NCBI GenBank assembly: GCA_051278195.1 | Contig: JBNMQM010000019.1 | Span: 5,502-69,501, forward strand | Length of the DNA stretch: 64,000 nt | Direction of reading: 5' to 3' | DNA from: JAHRVQ01 sp051278195 | Lineage (GTDB): Bacteria; Pseudomonadota; Gammaproteobacteria; Pseudomonadales; Azotimanducaceae | Part shown: piece by piece, positions 47,581 through 56,137 of the stretch | Position numbering within the stretch: position 1 is the stretch's first letter | Layout of the letters: each line of letters starts with the position of its first letter | The notes under the pieces: generated by a model | What the model was told of the DNA's origin: nothing | What the model saw: the letters and a program-made list of their open reading frames with translations, nothing else | Database searches by the model: none | Program-made: the position numbers and the translations under genes

Positions 47581-48720
47581 ATGGCTGCAGCTTTTATGGC
47601 CTATCCAGAACTCCGCCACCCGTTTGAGGCTAAACCCATTCACGCAGAAGGCAGCGCGAGTGTGCTTTATCAGGGTAGGCAAATCACGCTCGCAGAGACA
47701 GGTAGTGGTCCGGGCTTATTGATCAACCCTGAGGATCTCAAGGGTATCAATGGCTTTGAACTCAAACCGGAAGGTGCCTGCTACGCAGACATGTGTATTC
47801 CGCTGAATAGCAAACTGCTGATCACACAAGATGATAAACAGTGGTTTGACCTAACGGCCTTTGCTGATCTACTCGAGCAGCCATACGTGTTCGATCAGGC
47901 TTCTAACGTCTGGAGCTTCGCAGAAATACCTGCCAAACGAGACAATATGATGGTTAATGGCTTGGCGCCGGATTTCGAGATTCCCGACCGTCAGGGCAAC
48001 GTCATCAGAATGACGGACCTTAAAGGTAAAAAGGCCCTGATTGTTACCTGGTCCTCATGGTGAGGATGTTTCCTAGATGTGCCCGTGTGGCAACAAGTCT
48101 ACGAAGAAATAAACGATCCTGATTTTGTCATCCTCTGCGTCGCAGAAGACACTGGCGGTGAAGCAGTAGCGGGACCAATTTTCGACGCTGCCAAGCCTAC
48201 CTACATTCAGATTGTCGATGTAAACCATATCATCAGCAGTGCGTTCAATTTTGTGAACGTGCCGTCTGCCGCTTGGATCGACGAAGAAGGCAGAATTGTG
48301 CGAATAGATGAAGGCACCTATGCCAAGATTCATGAACTCGGCAACAAAGAACAATCCATTAAATTTGGCAATAATGTCTACACACCTGCATTGCGGGACT
48401 GGGTAGAGAAAGGTGCCAAAAGTGAATTTGTTCAATCTGTAGAAACAGTGACCGGTAATATCCGCGAACTGAGTTTCGACCAACAGAAAGCTGATGCTGC
48501 GTTCCGTTTGGCAAATCTGTTCCGTGAACACGGCTTGACAGAAAAGGCTGAAGAATACTGGAACCTCACCCAGACGTTAAATCCGGAAAGTATTAACTTT
48601 TTCCGTCAAAATCTAACGTTATCCGAGGAAGGTTCCGCAGGCCAAGCTTTCATGGAACGACGAGGCGAATACGAGAGTCAGAAGAAAGACTATTATCGTC
48701 CGCTCGATATGGAAAGCTAA
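47581..48720 (+). CDS. Selenoprotein: thioredoxin-fold protein with UGC motif (Sec161)
   Basis: ATG 47581 (GGAGAA site) opens a frame to 48720 broken only by UGA at 48061-48063. The region before reads GLAPDFEIPDRQGNVIRMTD and LIVTWSSW, the start of a TlpA/redoxin fold. After the UGA it continues GCFLDVPVWQQVYEE with the rest of the fold, including the cis-Pro region VPSAAWID. Homologs have WASWCGC, so Sec161 takes the place of the first Cys, with Cys163 as partner. A novel N-terminal part (1-125) and a C-terminal TPR-like helical tail flank it. 379 residues in total. The SECIS-like hairpin is at 48075-48100. Gene callers would split it. Confidence 0.92.
48075..48100 (+). promoter_or_regulatory. 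Bacterial SECIS-like hairpin for Sec161
   Basis: A 4-bp inner stem UGCC/GGCA (48080-48083 with 48089-48092) and five further pairs, separated by bulged bases on the 3' side, enclose loop CGUGU. The loop starts 20 nt after the UGA and has G at its second position. Confidence 0.7.
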
Positions 48721-48734
48721 ACCTGGTGTCTCGT

Positions 48735-48765
48735 GAGCAGCACGTCCACCCGAGATGTGCTGCTC
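48735..48765. terminator. Possible hairpin between convergent genes
   Basis: GAGCAGCAC and GTGCTGCTC pair perfectly around a 13-base loop, between the selenoprotein gene and the minus-strand GST gene. There is no long T tract, so it may be a bidirectional terminator or only an inverted repeat. Confidence 0.4.
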
Positions 48766-48811
48766 TCCAGACGGTGCCAATGACGACTGATGCTGACATT
48801 GCACCCGACCG

Positions 48812-49447
48812 CTACAGTGTTAATTTTTGTTCCTGCGCCAGAACTACTTGAACTTCAGGTAGCTGCAACATCCGCGCTCGATGATCGAGCACGTTGACCA
48901 GATCGCTCGTGTCTACCTTGTCAGCTTCAAGCCATCGCGCAATCGCTAACAGGTAAATATCAGCGATTGAAAAGATTTCGCCGAGAACCCACGGCCCCTG
49001 AAGCATTTCACTCTCGATTAACCTAAAACACTCCCCCATGTTCTGGGGTACTTTGTTTGTCATGTCTTTGAATGAAGATTCTTCATCGGCCCATCTATAT
49101 CCGCGATGACCATGAGCGTGAGCCACATGCACTGTGGCGCAGAGGTAGGCACAGAAGGATTGCAGTCGAGCAAACAACCAGGGGTTTTCCATCGGTGCAA
49201 GGGTTCGCTTGGGGTCGGTCTGTGAGCAGGTTTGCGCGATGTAATAGAGAATGGCGGGAGTTTCAGTTAGCACACCTTTCGCTGTTACCAATGCAGGCAC
49301 CCTCCCCTTTGGGTTAATCTCAAAGAAAGACTCGGCCGTTCTTCCTCCCGCCCGAGGCGCTAGCCGCACTTCGTAATCTGCACCAGCCATTTCAAGAGCA
49401 ATGTGAGAGGCAAACGAACAAGATCCGGGTACTGTATAAAGAATCAT
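48812..49447 (-). CDS. Glutathione S-transferase family protein
   Basis: The 211-residue GST begins ILYTVPGSCSFASHIALEMAG, where Cys10 sits at the active-site position typical of beta-class bacterial GSTs. RVPALV holds the cis-Pro and ETPAILYYIA the glutathione contacts. The helical second domain follows. ATG 49447 is chosen; the 25-residue extension to 49522 lacks fold support. Confidence 0.9.
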   Translation of the reverse strand: MILYTVPGSCSFASHIALEMAGADYEVRLAPRAGGRTAESFFEINPKGRVPALVTAKGVLTETPAILYYIAQTCSQTDPKRTLAPMENPWLFARLQSFCAYLCATVHVAHAHGHRGYRWADEESSFKDMTNKVPQNMGECFRLIESEMLQGPWVLGEIFSIADIYLLAIARWLEADKVDTSDLVNVLDHRARMLQLPEVQVVLAQEQKLTL

Positions 49448-49629
49448 AAACAACCTTTGAGTTTTGAAAATGGAGTAGCGATCAATGGATATAAAACTAT
49501 CATATTTGATTCTCCTAGGCACAAAGGTAAAAAGTCTGATGGACGCCCAAGGCTTTTAATCAAGACTTATAAACTCGGGAACGGCTAATATAGGCACTAT
49601 CCCAATAGATAAAAAAAAAGGAAATAATC

Positions 49630-50547
49630 ATGTTTGACTTCTCAAACAAAGTGGTTCTGATCACAGGCGCAAGCTATGGTCTCGGCGAAGAATTTGCATT
49701 AGCGTTTGCCGCCGCAGGTGCCGATCTGATTCTGACGGCCCGCAGTACAGAACTACTTGAAGGTGTTGCCGAAAAGTGTCGAGCCAGCGGCAGCAAGGTG
49801 ACTGTCTGCACGGGTGACGTTGCCATCGAAGCAGACGTCAAAAAAGTTATTGAAGCAGGACTTTTAGCCCATTCAAAAATCGATGTGCTCATCAACAATG
49901 CTGGCATTGCAGACGCACGGGGCATTGCGGCAGAACAATTCGACGCAGAGACGTTCAATCGAATTATCTCTGTCGACCTGGTCGGCGCATTTTATTACGC
50001 TCGAGAATGCGGCCGGCATATGCTCGAACGTGGTCAAGGTTCGATCGTCAACATCTGTTCTATCATGGGTAACGGCGCTAACGAAAACAATGTGATTGGC
50101 TACACAGCAGCAAAAGGTGGCCTAAGAAACTTAACCTTACAACTCGGCTGTGAATGGGCAGATCGAGGGGTCCGAGTCAATGCAGTCTCACCCGGTTTCA
50201 TCGTCACCGAGATGACAAGGCCGATGCTGGAAGCGATGGGGATTGATAAATGGATTGCCAGCCGAACCCCTATGCGTCGCGTTGGAGAAGCACAGGAAGT
50301 GACTAACGCCGTACTATTTCTCGCTTCCGATTTGGCGAGTTATATCACCGGCGTCGACCTATTGGTGGATGGTGGGACCAACGCCAGTAACGGCACATTC
50401 CAAATACCGCCCATCCATCATGAATGGAACAAAGATACACCAATGGTACCTACCGATTATGAACCCGTACAGCCAAGACCTGAATGGTATCAAGTCCTTC
50501 AAGGCGGTATACCCGGCATTCACTTCCCCGCACCAGAGGATGAATAG
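49630..50547 (+). CDS. SDR family oxidoreductase
   Basis: A classical SDR of 305 residues: TGASYGLG cofactor loop at 12-19, NNAGIAD, a Ser in NICSIMG and the YTAAK active site. Its C-terminus is longer than usual and ends PGIHFPAPEDE. An AAAAAGGA site precedes the ATG. It is divergent from the GST gene. Confidence 0.9.
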   Translation: MFDFSNKVVLITGASYGLGEEFALAFAAAGADLILTARSTELLEGVAEKCRASGSKVTVCTGDVAIEADVKKVIEAGLLAHSKIDVLINNAGIADARGIAAEQFDAETFNRIISVDLVGAFYYARECGRHMLERGQGSIVNICSIMGNGANENNVIGYTAAKGGLRNLTLQLGCEWADRGVRVNAVSPGFIVTEMTRPMLEAMGIDKWIASRTPMRRVGEAQEVTNAVLFLASDLASYITGVDLLVDGGTNASNGTFQIPPIHHEWNKDTPMVPTDYEPVQPRPEWYQVLQGGIPGIHFPAPEDE

Positions 50548-50624
50548 AGCGGTTTCAATTTAAGAATTTAGGGATTAGAGATCAGAGTTGAGGGCACATA
50601 ACATCTTGGAATAGGGTTACGGAC

Positions 50625-51632
50625 TCAACTCGCGACTCGAATCATTCGCTTACCGCGGTTCTCGCCTGCCAACAGGCCAATCAAACCGCGCGGTGCATTT
50701 TCAAGCCCGTCAATAATGTCTTCGACCACCTTGAGCTCGCCTTGCCTGGCCCACATGGTCAGATCATTAACTGCATCATTATTCAAGTGGTTATAATCCG
50801 AGACAATAAATCCTTTCATCTCTAACCTCTTTGTCACAAGCAGGCCTGGTATCCCGAAAGGACCGGCACTGGGTTTACCGTCATACATTGATACGGCGCC
50901 GCAGCAAGAAATTCGACCTTTCATCTTCATGGCAAACAACGCGGTCTGCAAAATATCTCCGCCAGTGTTGTCGAAATAGACGTCAATACCTTCCGGCGCT
51001 GCATCACCTAGTTGGTTCCTCAAGGGCGCGCTGGTGTCTTTGTAGTCAATACAGGCGGAGAACCCTAGTTCCTTTACAACCCATTCACACTTCTCTGGGC
51101 CACCCGCAATACCAACGACTTTTGCACCTTTAATTCTGCCGATCTGACCCACCAACGAGCCTACTGAGCCGCCTGCAGCTGATACCAACAGTGTTTCGCC
51201 TGCATGAATGCCTGGCACATTGATCAAGCCATGATAAGCCGTGAGGCCGGCAACACCCAACAAGGACAAGCCGTGGCTTATGGGCCCATCATGAGCCCGT
51301 ACCTTAGCCAATTGATCACCAGGTAATACGGCATATTCCTGCCAACCCAGATCGCCCGTGACAATCTGGCCCACTTCAAATCGATCATCGCTACTCTCAA
51401 CAACCTGAGCAATTCCCCCACTCGACATCACCTGTCCTGAACTAAGAGCACTACGGTAAGTTGCGCCCTGCATCCACGCGCGGTTAGCGGCATCTTGTGA
51501 AAGCAGCAGGGTTTTGACTAACACCTCACCCTCGCCGGGAGAAGTGACCTCTACCTCATCTTGGGAGAAGTGATCTTCGCTTAGCTTTCCCTTGGGAATT
51601 TCAGCAAGTAGTATGCGTTTGTTAGTCGTCAT
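50625..51632 (-). CDS. NADP-dependent medium-chain reductase (CurA/PTGR-like)
   Basis: The 335-residue zinc-free MDR protein has a Rossmann segment SAAGGSVGSLVGQIGRIKG, VVGIAGGPEKC and a YFDNTGGDILQ loop, matching the prostaglandin reductase/curcumin reductase group (NADPH-dependent enone reduction). It precedes the MaoC pair's downstream end by only 20 bp, so the hotdog enzymes and this reductase are probably one operon. Confidence 0.88.
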   Translation of the reverse strand: MTTNKRILLAEIPKGKLSEDHFSQDEVEVTSPGEGEVLVKTLLLSQDAANRAWMQGATYRSALSSGQVMSSGGIAQVVESSDDRFEVGQIVTGDLGWQEYAVLPGDQLAKVRAHDGPISHGLSLLGVAGLTAYHGLINVPGIHAGETLLVSAAGGSVGSLVGQIGRIKGAKVVGIAGGPEKCEWVVKELGFSACIDYKDTSAPLRNQLGDAAPEGIDVYFDNTGGDILQTALFAMKMKGRISCCGAVSMYDGKPSAGPFGIPGLLVTKRLEMKGFIVSDYNHLNNDAVNDLTMWARQGELKVVEDIIDGLENAPRGLIGLLAGENRGKRMIRVAS

Positions 51633-51652
51633 TGGCTGGTTCCTGTTTTTAT

Positions 51653-52063
51653 CTAAACTTGCTTATCGTGGAGATTTAACGTGACTTCCGCCTCGATCAA
51701 TCCGCGTTCACCATTCCGTTCGAGCCACGTCTCGCAATAGATCAAGCCGTCTTCATCCACCGCTTTCACCTGACCGCGGGCGATAATCTCGTCCTCATCC
51801 AGAATCAGCGGATTGGGAAAGGTCACATGCATATGCTGAATACAGTTTTCTCCAGCCCAAGCCTGTAGCATGTTGACCATATAGCTGATGCCTAAAGGCC
51901 CCTGGTTAATGGTGCGTTCCCCCATGCCCATTGCCGCGACAGTTTTCCTGTTCCAGTGAACCGGATTAGGGTCTCGTAGAATAGCGGCCATGGTTTTCAT
52001 TTTTTCAATGCTGACGCTAGTCATGGTCCAAGATGGAATCACATCACCGACATTAACTTTCAC
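51653..52063 (-). CDS. MaoC-like hotdog dehydratase
   Basis: The 136-residue protein has the hotdog pattern with DPNPVHWNRK (the R-specific hydratase Asp/His motif) and INQGPLGISYM. GTG 52063 is chosen because GGAG lies nine bases upstream; it overlaps the end of the preceding gene by 11 bp. It would hydrate an enoyl-CoA, perhaps with its partner. Confidence 0.8.
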   Translation of the reverse strand: MKVNVGDVIPSWTMTSVSIEKMKTMAAILRDPNPVHWNRKTVAAMGMGERTINQGPLGISYMVNMLQAWAGENCIQHMHVTFPNPLILDEDEIIARGQVKAVDEDGLIYCETWLERNGERGLIEAEVTLNLHDKQV

Positions 52064-52508
52064 TTTGGTGCACTCCGATTGTAGCGCCACGATTGTAGTG
52101 CCACGCAACCTCAGTTGTCGCCACCGGGTGATTCTCGCCTGCAATTTCAAAGCGAAAAGTTATCAGATCATATCGGCGGTCACCTTCGTCAAGGTCTAAT
52201 TGCACATCTATTATTCCTCCCGTAACCGAGTATCTAACGTTTTCCTTAAGCGGAGAATGGAAATGCCAGTCATAGCTTTCAATGGAAATCGAGAAGTCTG
52301 ATTCAGACTGCCCTAGGGCAAACATCTCCGCAATAGAAGTTTGTGCGCCAATAATGGGCACGTGAAACAATGCGATGGGGTGCACGACGCCGTTTTCCAT
52401 TAGGTCAGCACCAGTGCAATCGGTTAGCAGGAAGTTTTCCCAGTGCTCTATCAAATAATCGCCGCCAGGGAATTGGTGGCCTATCAGGCTAGTCAGTGAA
52501 TCAGACAT
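52053..52508 (-). CDS. MaoC/FAS1-dehydratase-type hotdog protein
   Basis: The 151-residue protein begins with SLTSLIGHQFPGGDYLIEHWE and has a hotdog core YDWHFHSPLKENVRYSVTG typical of the N-terminal half of two-domain MaoC hydratases. It is coupled to the following MaoC gene by overlap, so the two likely form a heteromeric hydratase. Confidence 0.78.
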   Translation of the reverse strand: MSDSLTSLIGHQFPGGDYLIEHWENFLLTDCTGADLMENGVVHPIALFHVPIIGAQTSIAEMFALGQSESDFSISIESYDWHFHSPLKENVRYSVTGGIIDVQLDLDEGDRRYDLITFRFEIAGENHPVATTEVAWHYNRGATIGVHQSES

Positions 52509-52629
52509 ATTTCTATTCTTGTCCGTTATGTTTTTGATCTGAAACTAGAGTATCCAGTTGGTTCGACATTGACAAGGCTGAGCCACGGTGTATGTTTAGC
52601 GTCAAACAACTAAACCGAGGCGAGTGACG

Positions 52630-53184
52630 ATGCCAAGAATTTCTGAGAAAGGGGGTATGCCGGGTTTCGCCGGTGTTTATGCCCACGCGCCCGATCTATT
52701 TAACGGGTTCATGTATCGCTATGGCTTGTTGTGGTCACACAGCCGGCTTGAACCCTTGCTTAAGGATTTGGTACGGCTCAAATCAGCCAACCTGAATAAG
52801 TGCCGGTACTGAATTCCCGCCAGATCTTCTGCGGCGCAGAAGACAGGTATGACGGAAGATGTGATCACGAAGATGTTAGATCACAGAAATTCAGATCTTA
52901 GCGAACGAATTAAACTGGCGATTGAACTAACTGAAGATTTTGTGAACAACCACGCCCATGGCGTGGACGACGAGATGATGGCTAAGCTACTGGAACACTA
53001 CACGGAGCCAGAGGTAGTTGAGCTGACGGTAGCCATCGGCATCTGGGATTCGGTGCATAAGTTCAATAACGTGTTCGATGTGCACCCTCCCATAGAGGAT
53101 GGTGAATTTGTCGTTGACCCACCGGATGTGCCCGAAGCCATGCGCCAACACATCATCGAACCCGGCAACAAGTTCAAAACCTAG
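52630..53184 (+). CDS. Selenoprotein: AhpD/CMD-like protein with CxxU motif (Sec61)
   Basis: The frame from ATG 52630 (GAGG upstream) reads VRLKSANLNKC-RY-UGA-IPARSSAAQKTGMTEDVI. In carboxymuconolactone decarboxylase/AhpD proteins this is the CxxC redox motif plus the following helix. Here Cys58 is followed three residues later by UGA (52810-52812) in place of the second Cys, giving CxxU with Sec61. The frame continues to 53184, 184 residues, without a shift. A perfect 8-bp SECIS-like hairpin (52825-52843) follows. AhpD-like selenoproteins are known from marine data. It is likely a peroxide/thiol redox enzyme. Gene callers would give 52624-52812 and 52849-53184. Confidence 0.93.
52825..52843 (+). 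promoter_or_regulatory. Bacterial SECIS-like hairpin for Sec61
   Basis: UCUUCUGC pairs perfectly with GCAGAAGA (8 bp) around loop GGC. The loop begins 20 nt after the UGA, with G in first position. It is the strongest hairpin of the three. Confidence 0.88.
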
Positions 53185-53278
53185 ATCACGACTTTACAGC
53201 TTCCCCAACAGTTTTTGCTGCTTCTTTTTTTTCTTCAGCAGAACTGTTTGGGCGACTGCAAACTAGTATTTTTGAACC

Positions 53279-54028
53279 CTAAAGTTCACCAATCCCCCAG
53301 AGAATGCCCCTACGCAGCAGCTCGTAGTAAACGGGCGAGTTCCATGAGCCTCTCACGACGGGGACAATATCAGCCATAGGTTTCATGTCATGCTTGCCTG
53401 TGCAGTGCCCTAGTGAAAGGTAAAGCACGGACCCTGCACCCCAGGGATGCAGGTACATCTGCGGGTGGCTTTTCTGGTCGGTGCCAAATTCAGAGCGGAC
53501 ATAACCAACGGAAGGTTTATTGTAAGACGCTTCAAGAAGCACAATTTGCTCGCCTTGCGCCTCGCAATAGTATGGTTCCTCATCCTCAACATCGAAGTCT
53601 TCAATGTTGTCGGTTAAGGGATGCTCTACATCAGTGACCTTTACCTCGATCCTCTGGTTCGCTGGATGTGCAACGAATCGACTGCCAAGTAGCTCCATAA
53701 ATCGAGGCGCAACGTTCGGGGTATCTGCTTTGCCATCGACGAAATCAAGCAGCGCATTGGTGGCATGCAGCGCGAACCATGTGCCGCCCTTTTCCAGAAA
53801 GTCAGCCAATGCCTCTTGTTCTTCCAGCGTCGGTCGAAGATCGCAGGTGTACGTAATCAGTAACGCGGAAGATGCAATCGCCTTAGTATCACTGAAGTTT
53901 TCTGCAACACGGGTGTTAATGTCCTCGTTTTCGCCAAGCAGTTTCAGTAGTTCCAGCCTGGCAAAGTTGGTGTCGTGATACCGGGCATTACATACAAGAT
54001 AAACATCAATCTTCTGGTCTTTTGCCAC
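53279..54028 (-). CDS. ThuA domain-containing protein
   Basis: The 249-residue protein has the ThuA (glutamine-amidotransferase-like) fold with LLITYTCDLRPTLEEQEAL, ALHATNALLDF and LSLGHC near the end. ThuA members are linked to trehalose and other sugar metabolism. No class I glutamine amidotransferase nucleophile was identified. It is downstream of an acyl-CoA dehydrogenase gene on the same strand, separated by an 11-nt tandem repeat. Confidence 0.82.
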   Translation of the reverse strand: MAKDQKIDVYLVCNARYHDTNFARLELLKLLGENEDINTRVAENFSDTKAIASSALLITYTCDLRPTLEEQEALADFLEKGGTWFALHATNALLDFVDGKADTPNVAPRFMELLGSRFVAHPANQRIEVKVTDVEHPLTDNIEDFDVEDEEPYYCEAQGEQIVLLEASYNKPSVGYVRSEFGTDQKSHPQMYLHPWGAGSVLYLSLGHCTGKHDMKPMADIVPVVRGSWNSPVYYELLRRGILWGIGEL

Positions 54029-54043
54029 ACTTGCCTCCGTGTT

Positions 54044-54080
54044 GTTCCGAGAGAGTTCCGAGAGAGTTCCGAGAGAGTTC
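54044..54080. repeat. Tandem repeat, 11-nt unit
   Basis: GTTCCGAGAGA is repeated three times with a partial fourth copy, between the minus-strand ThuA and acyl-CoA dehydrogenase genes, just upstream of the ThuA start. Confidence 0.92.
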
Positions 54081-54113
54081 TATTTACACAAAGAAATTCT
54101 GTCTACCAGTTTA

Positions 54114-55298
54114 CTAGTCAGGTAATAGAAGTACCCGCTTCGCGATGATGTTGAGTTGCACTTCCGACGTGCCACCTTCTATGGAGTTAGCCTTGGACCT
54201 CAACCATTCCCTGGTCGCCTGCAGTTCGCGGTCGCCAAAACAAGAACCCTCCCAGCCAAGTGCTTGAGTACCCATAATATCCATCATGACCTCAAACCGA
54301 TTCTTATTCAGCTCAGTACCGAAGTACTTAAACATCGACGACGCCGGTGATGGATCTGAGGTCGTCTTTGCTTCCAGTGCCGCGCGAGCAATCGTTAGCG
54401 AAAATGCCCGGCTATTCATCTTGTGTCGTGTGATTTTGTTTCGCACTGTTGCGTCAGCAACTTTGCCATCGACTTCACCCAAATAGGTCTTCGCTTGATT
54501 CTCCATTGTGAACTGAGAATTTCTACTCTTGCCACCGGTCCCCATTCCCGCCACCATGTTTCGCTCGTGCTGCAGTAACCGCTTCGCGATTTTCCAGCCG
54601 TCATTCTTAACACCGACGAGGTTGGGCCTGGGCACTCGTACATCGACAAAGAACGTTTCACAGAATTGAGATGAGCCGCTGATCAGTGCGATGGGCTTCA
54701 CACTGACACCCGGCGTTGTCATATCAAACAGCAGAAAGCTAATGCCCTCATGCTTTGGCGCATCGAAGTCGGTCCTGACAAGGCAAAAAATCCAATCAGA
54801 AAAATGAGCAAAGGAGGTCCATAGCTTCGAACCATTGATCACATACTCATTGCCATCTTCAACTGCTCTGGTCTGCAGGCTTGCCAAGTCTGAGCCAGCC
54901 CCTGGTTCACTGTAGCCTTGGCACCAGCGAATTTCTCCGCGGGCTATCCTGGGTAAATGCTCCAGCTTTTGTGCTTCATTACCAAATTCAAGCAGCACTG
55001 GGCCAAGCATATCGACACCAAAGGACATCAAAGGGCGGCGCGCGTCAATGCGTTGCAACTCCTGTTGAAGCACTTTGTTTTCTTCATAAGAGAGACCACC
55101 GCCGCCATATTGCTTAGGCCAGGTCGGGCAGGTCCAACCTTTCGCCCCCATGCGGTCCAACCAGACTTTAGCATCTGGATGGCGGTAAGTTGCATTGCGG
55201 CCACCCCAGACCCAATCTTCTTCTGTTCCTTTGCTCCGCATCGTCTGAGGACAATGGTCCTCTAGCCAGCTGCGGGCTTCGTTTCTGAAATTTTCCAT
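54114..55298 (-). CDS. Acyl-CoA dehydrogenase family protein
   Basis: This 394-residue flavoprotein has the QGYSEPGAGSDLASLQT FAD/substrate block, LWTSFAHFSDWIF, and GGTSEVQLNIIAKRVL at the C-terminus. It oxidises an acyl-CoA. A 13-nt tandem duplication abuts its start codon. The divergent TetR gene at 55495 is likely its regulator. Confidence 0.92.
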   Translation of the reverse strand: MENFRNEARSWLEDHCPQTMRSKGTEEDWVWGGRNATYRHPDAKVWLDRMGAKGWTCPTWPKQYGGGGLSYEENKVLQQELQRIDARRPLMSFGVDMLGPVLLEFGNEAQKLEHLPRIARGEIRWCQGYSEPGAGSDLASLQTRAVEDGNEYVINGSKLWTSFAHFSDWIFCLVRTDFDAPKHEGISFLLFDMTTPGVSVKPIALISGSSQFCETFFVDVRVPRPNLVGVKNDGWKIAKRLLQHERNMVAGMGTGGKSRNSQFTMENQAKTYLGEVDGKVADATVRNKITRHKMNSRAFSLTIARAALEAKTTSDPSPASSMFKYFGTELNKNRFEVMMDIMGTQALGWEGSCFGDRELQATREWLRSKANSIEGGTSEVQLNIIAKRVLLLPD

Positions 55299-55328
55299 AG
55301 CTCGTCTTAATAGCTCGTCTTAATAGCT
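55298..55328. repeat. Tandem repeat, 13-nt unit
   Basis: TAGCTCGTCTTAA is repeated twice plus a partial copy, touching the start codon of the acyl-CoA dehydrogenase gene. Its copy number could affect the ribosome site. Confidence 0.9.
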
Positions 55329-55494
55329 TCTCTATTGTGGTTGTCATTTCGGCGCCTGGTAGAAATAAATATACACATATTTTTTTAGCAACACCAAGAA
55401 TCGTTACACAATTAACGAAAGCAAAACATTCAACTGGCTATGAGAAAGCGCGAACACTAAGATTCGGTCTGAATAAGTTGAGTTCAATAGCGGT

Positions 55495-56136
55495 ATGGGC
55501 ACAAAAGAAAATGACAACTGGCAGTCTCAAAAAAGCTCTTTGACAAAAGACCGAATTGTCATCGCAACACTGGAGTGTATTGTCGACTATGGCTACGAAA
55601 ACACGACAATGGCGAAGATTGCAAAGGCGGCGAAGGTATCGCAGGGTTCCATGCAATACCACTTTCCGGCAAAGATCGATGTCATGAAGGCAGCGGTCAA
55701 CTATCTTCACGCGAAGCGTTTGTCGGACCATCAACGCGACCTAGAGGAAACACCGGAAGGTGTAGATCGTATGGCTCATGCAATCGATGTGTACTGGCGG
55801 CACCTGTTTGAAGGTCACTATATTGCCTACCAAGATTTAGTCATAGCGGCACGCACTCACCCAGAGCTCGCGGATGTCCTGAAGCCGGCCTATCAACGTT
55901 TTGTTAAATCATGGCGCAGGGATTTTCTATCGAGAATTCCGCAGGGCAGCAAAGATCGGGAAAAATATGACCTCATTTGCGATATAGGTCAGTACCAAAT
56001 GGAGGGCCTAGCGTTCGGCAGGCTGAATAATCAACTGAGCGCCGCCAGGACTCAGAAAGTTTTGGAGTTCACTAAAAAACTACTGGTCGAAATGACGTCC
56101 GAGCTTGAGATCACCTCTCTCAAACCTGCTAAGTAA
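55495..56136 (+). CDS. TetR/AcrR family transcriptional regulator
   Basis: The 213-residue regulator has an N-terminal helix-turn-helix (about 18-60: DRIVIATLECIVDYGYENTT, then KVSQGSMQYHFPAKIDVM) and a helical C-terminal ligand domain. It is divergent from the acyl-CoA dehydrogenase gene and converges with the PhyH gene, so it is the likely regulator of this catabolic block. An A/T-rich motif is shared upstream of the acyl-CoA dehydrogenase and PhyH genes. Confidence 0.9.
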   Translation: MGTKENDNWQSQKSSLTKDRIVIATLECIVDYGYENTTMAKIAKAAKVSQGSMQYHFPAKIDVMKAAVNYLHAKRLSDHQRDLEETPEGVDRMAHAIDVYWRHLFEGHYIAYQDLVIAARTHPELADVLKPAYQRFVKSWRRDFLSRIPQGSKDREKYDLICDIGQYQMEGLAFGRLNNQLSAARTQKVLEFTKKLLVEMTSELEITSLKPAK

Positions 56137-56137
56137 T

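Noticed and set aside
54044..54080. Short tandem repeat as a CRISPR remnant or replication iteron
   Set aside because: The units are only 11 nt, contiguous, few and not near any replication gene.
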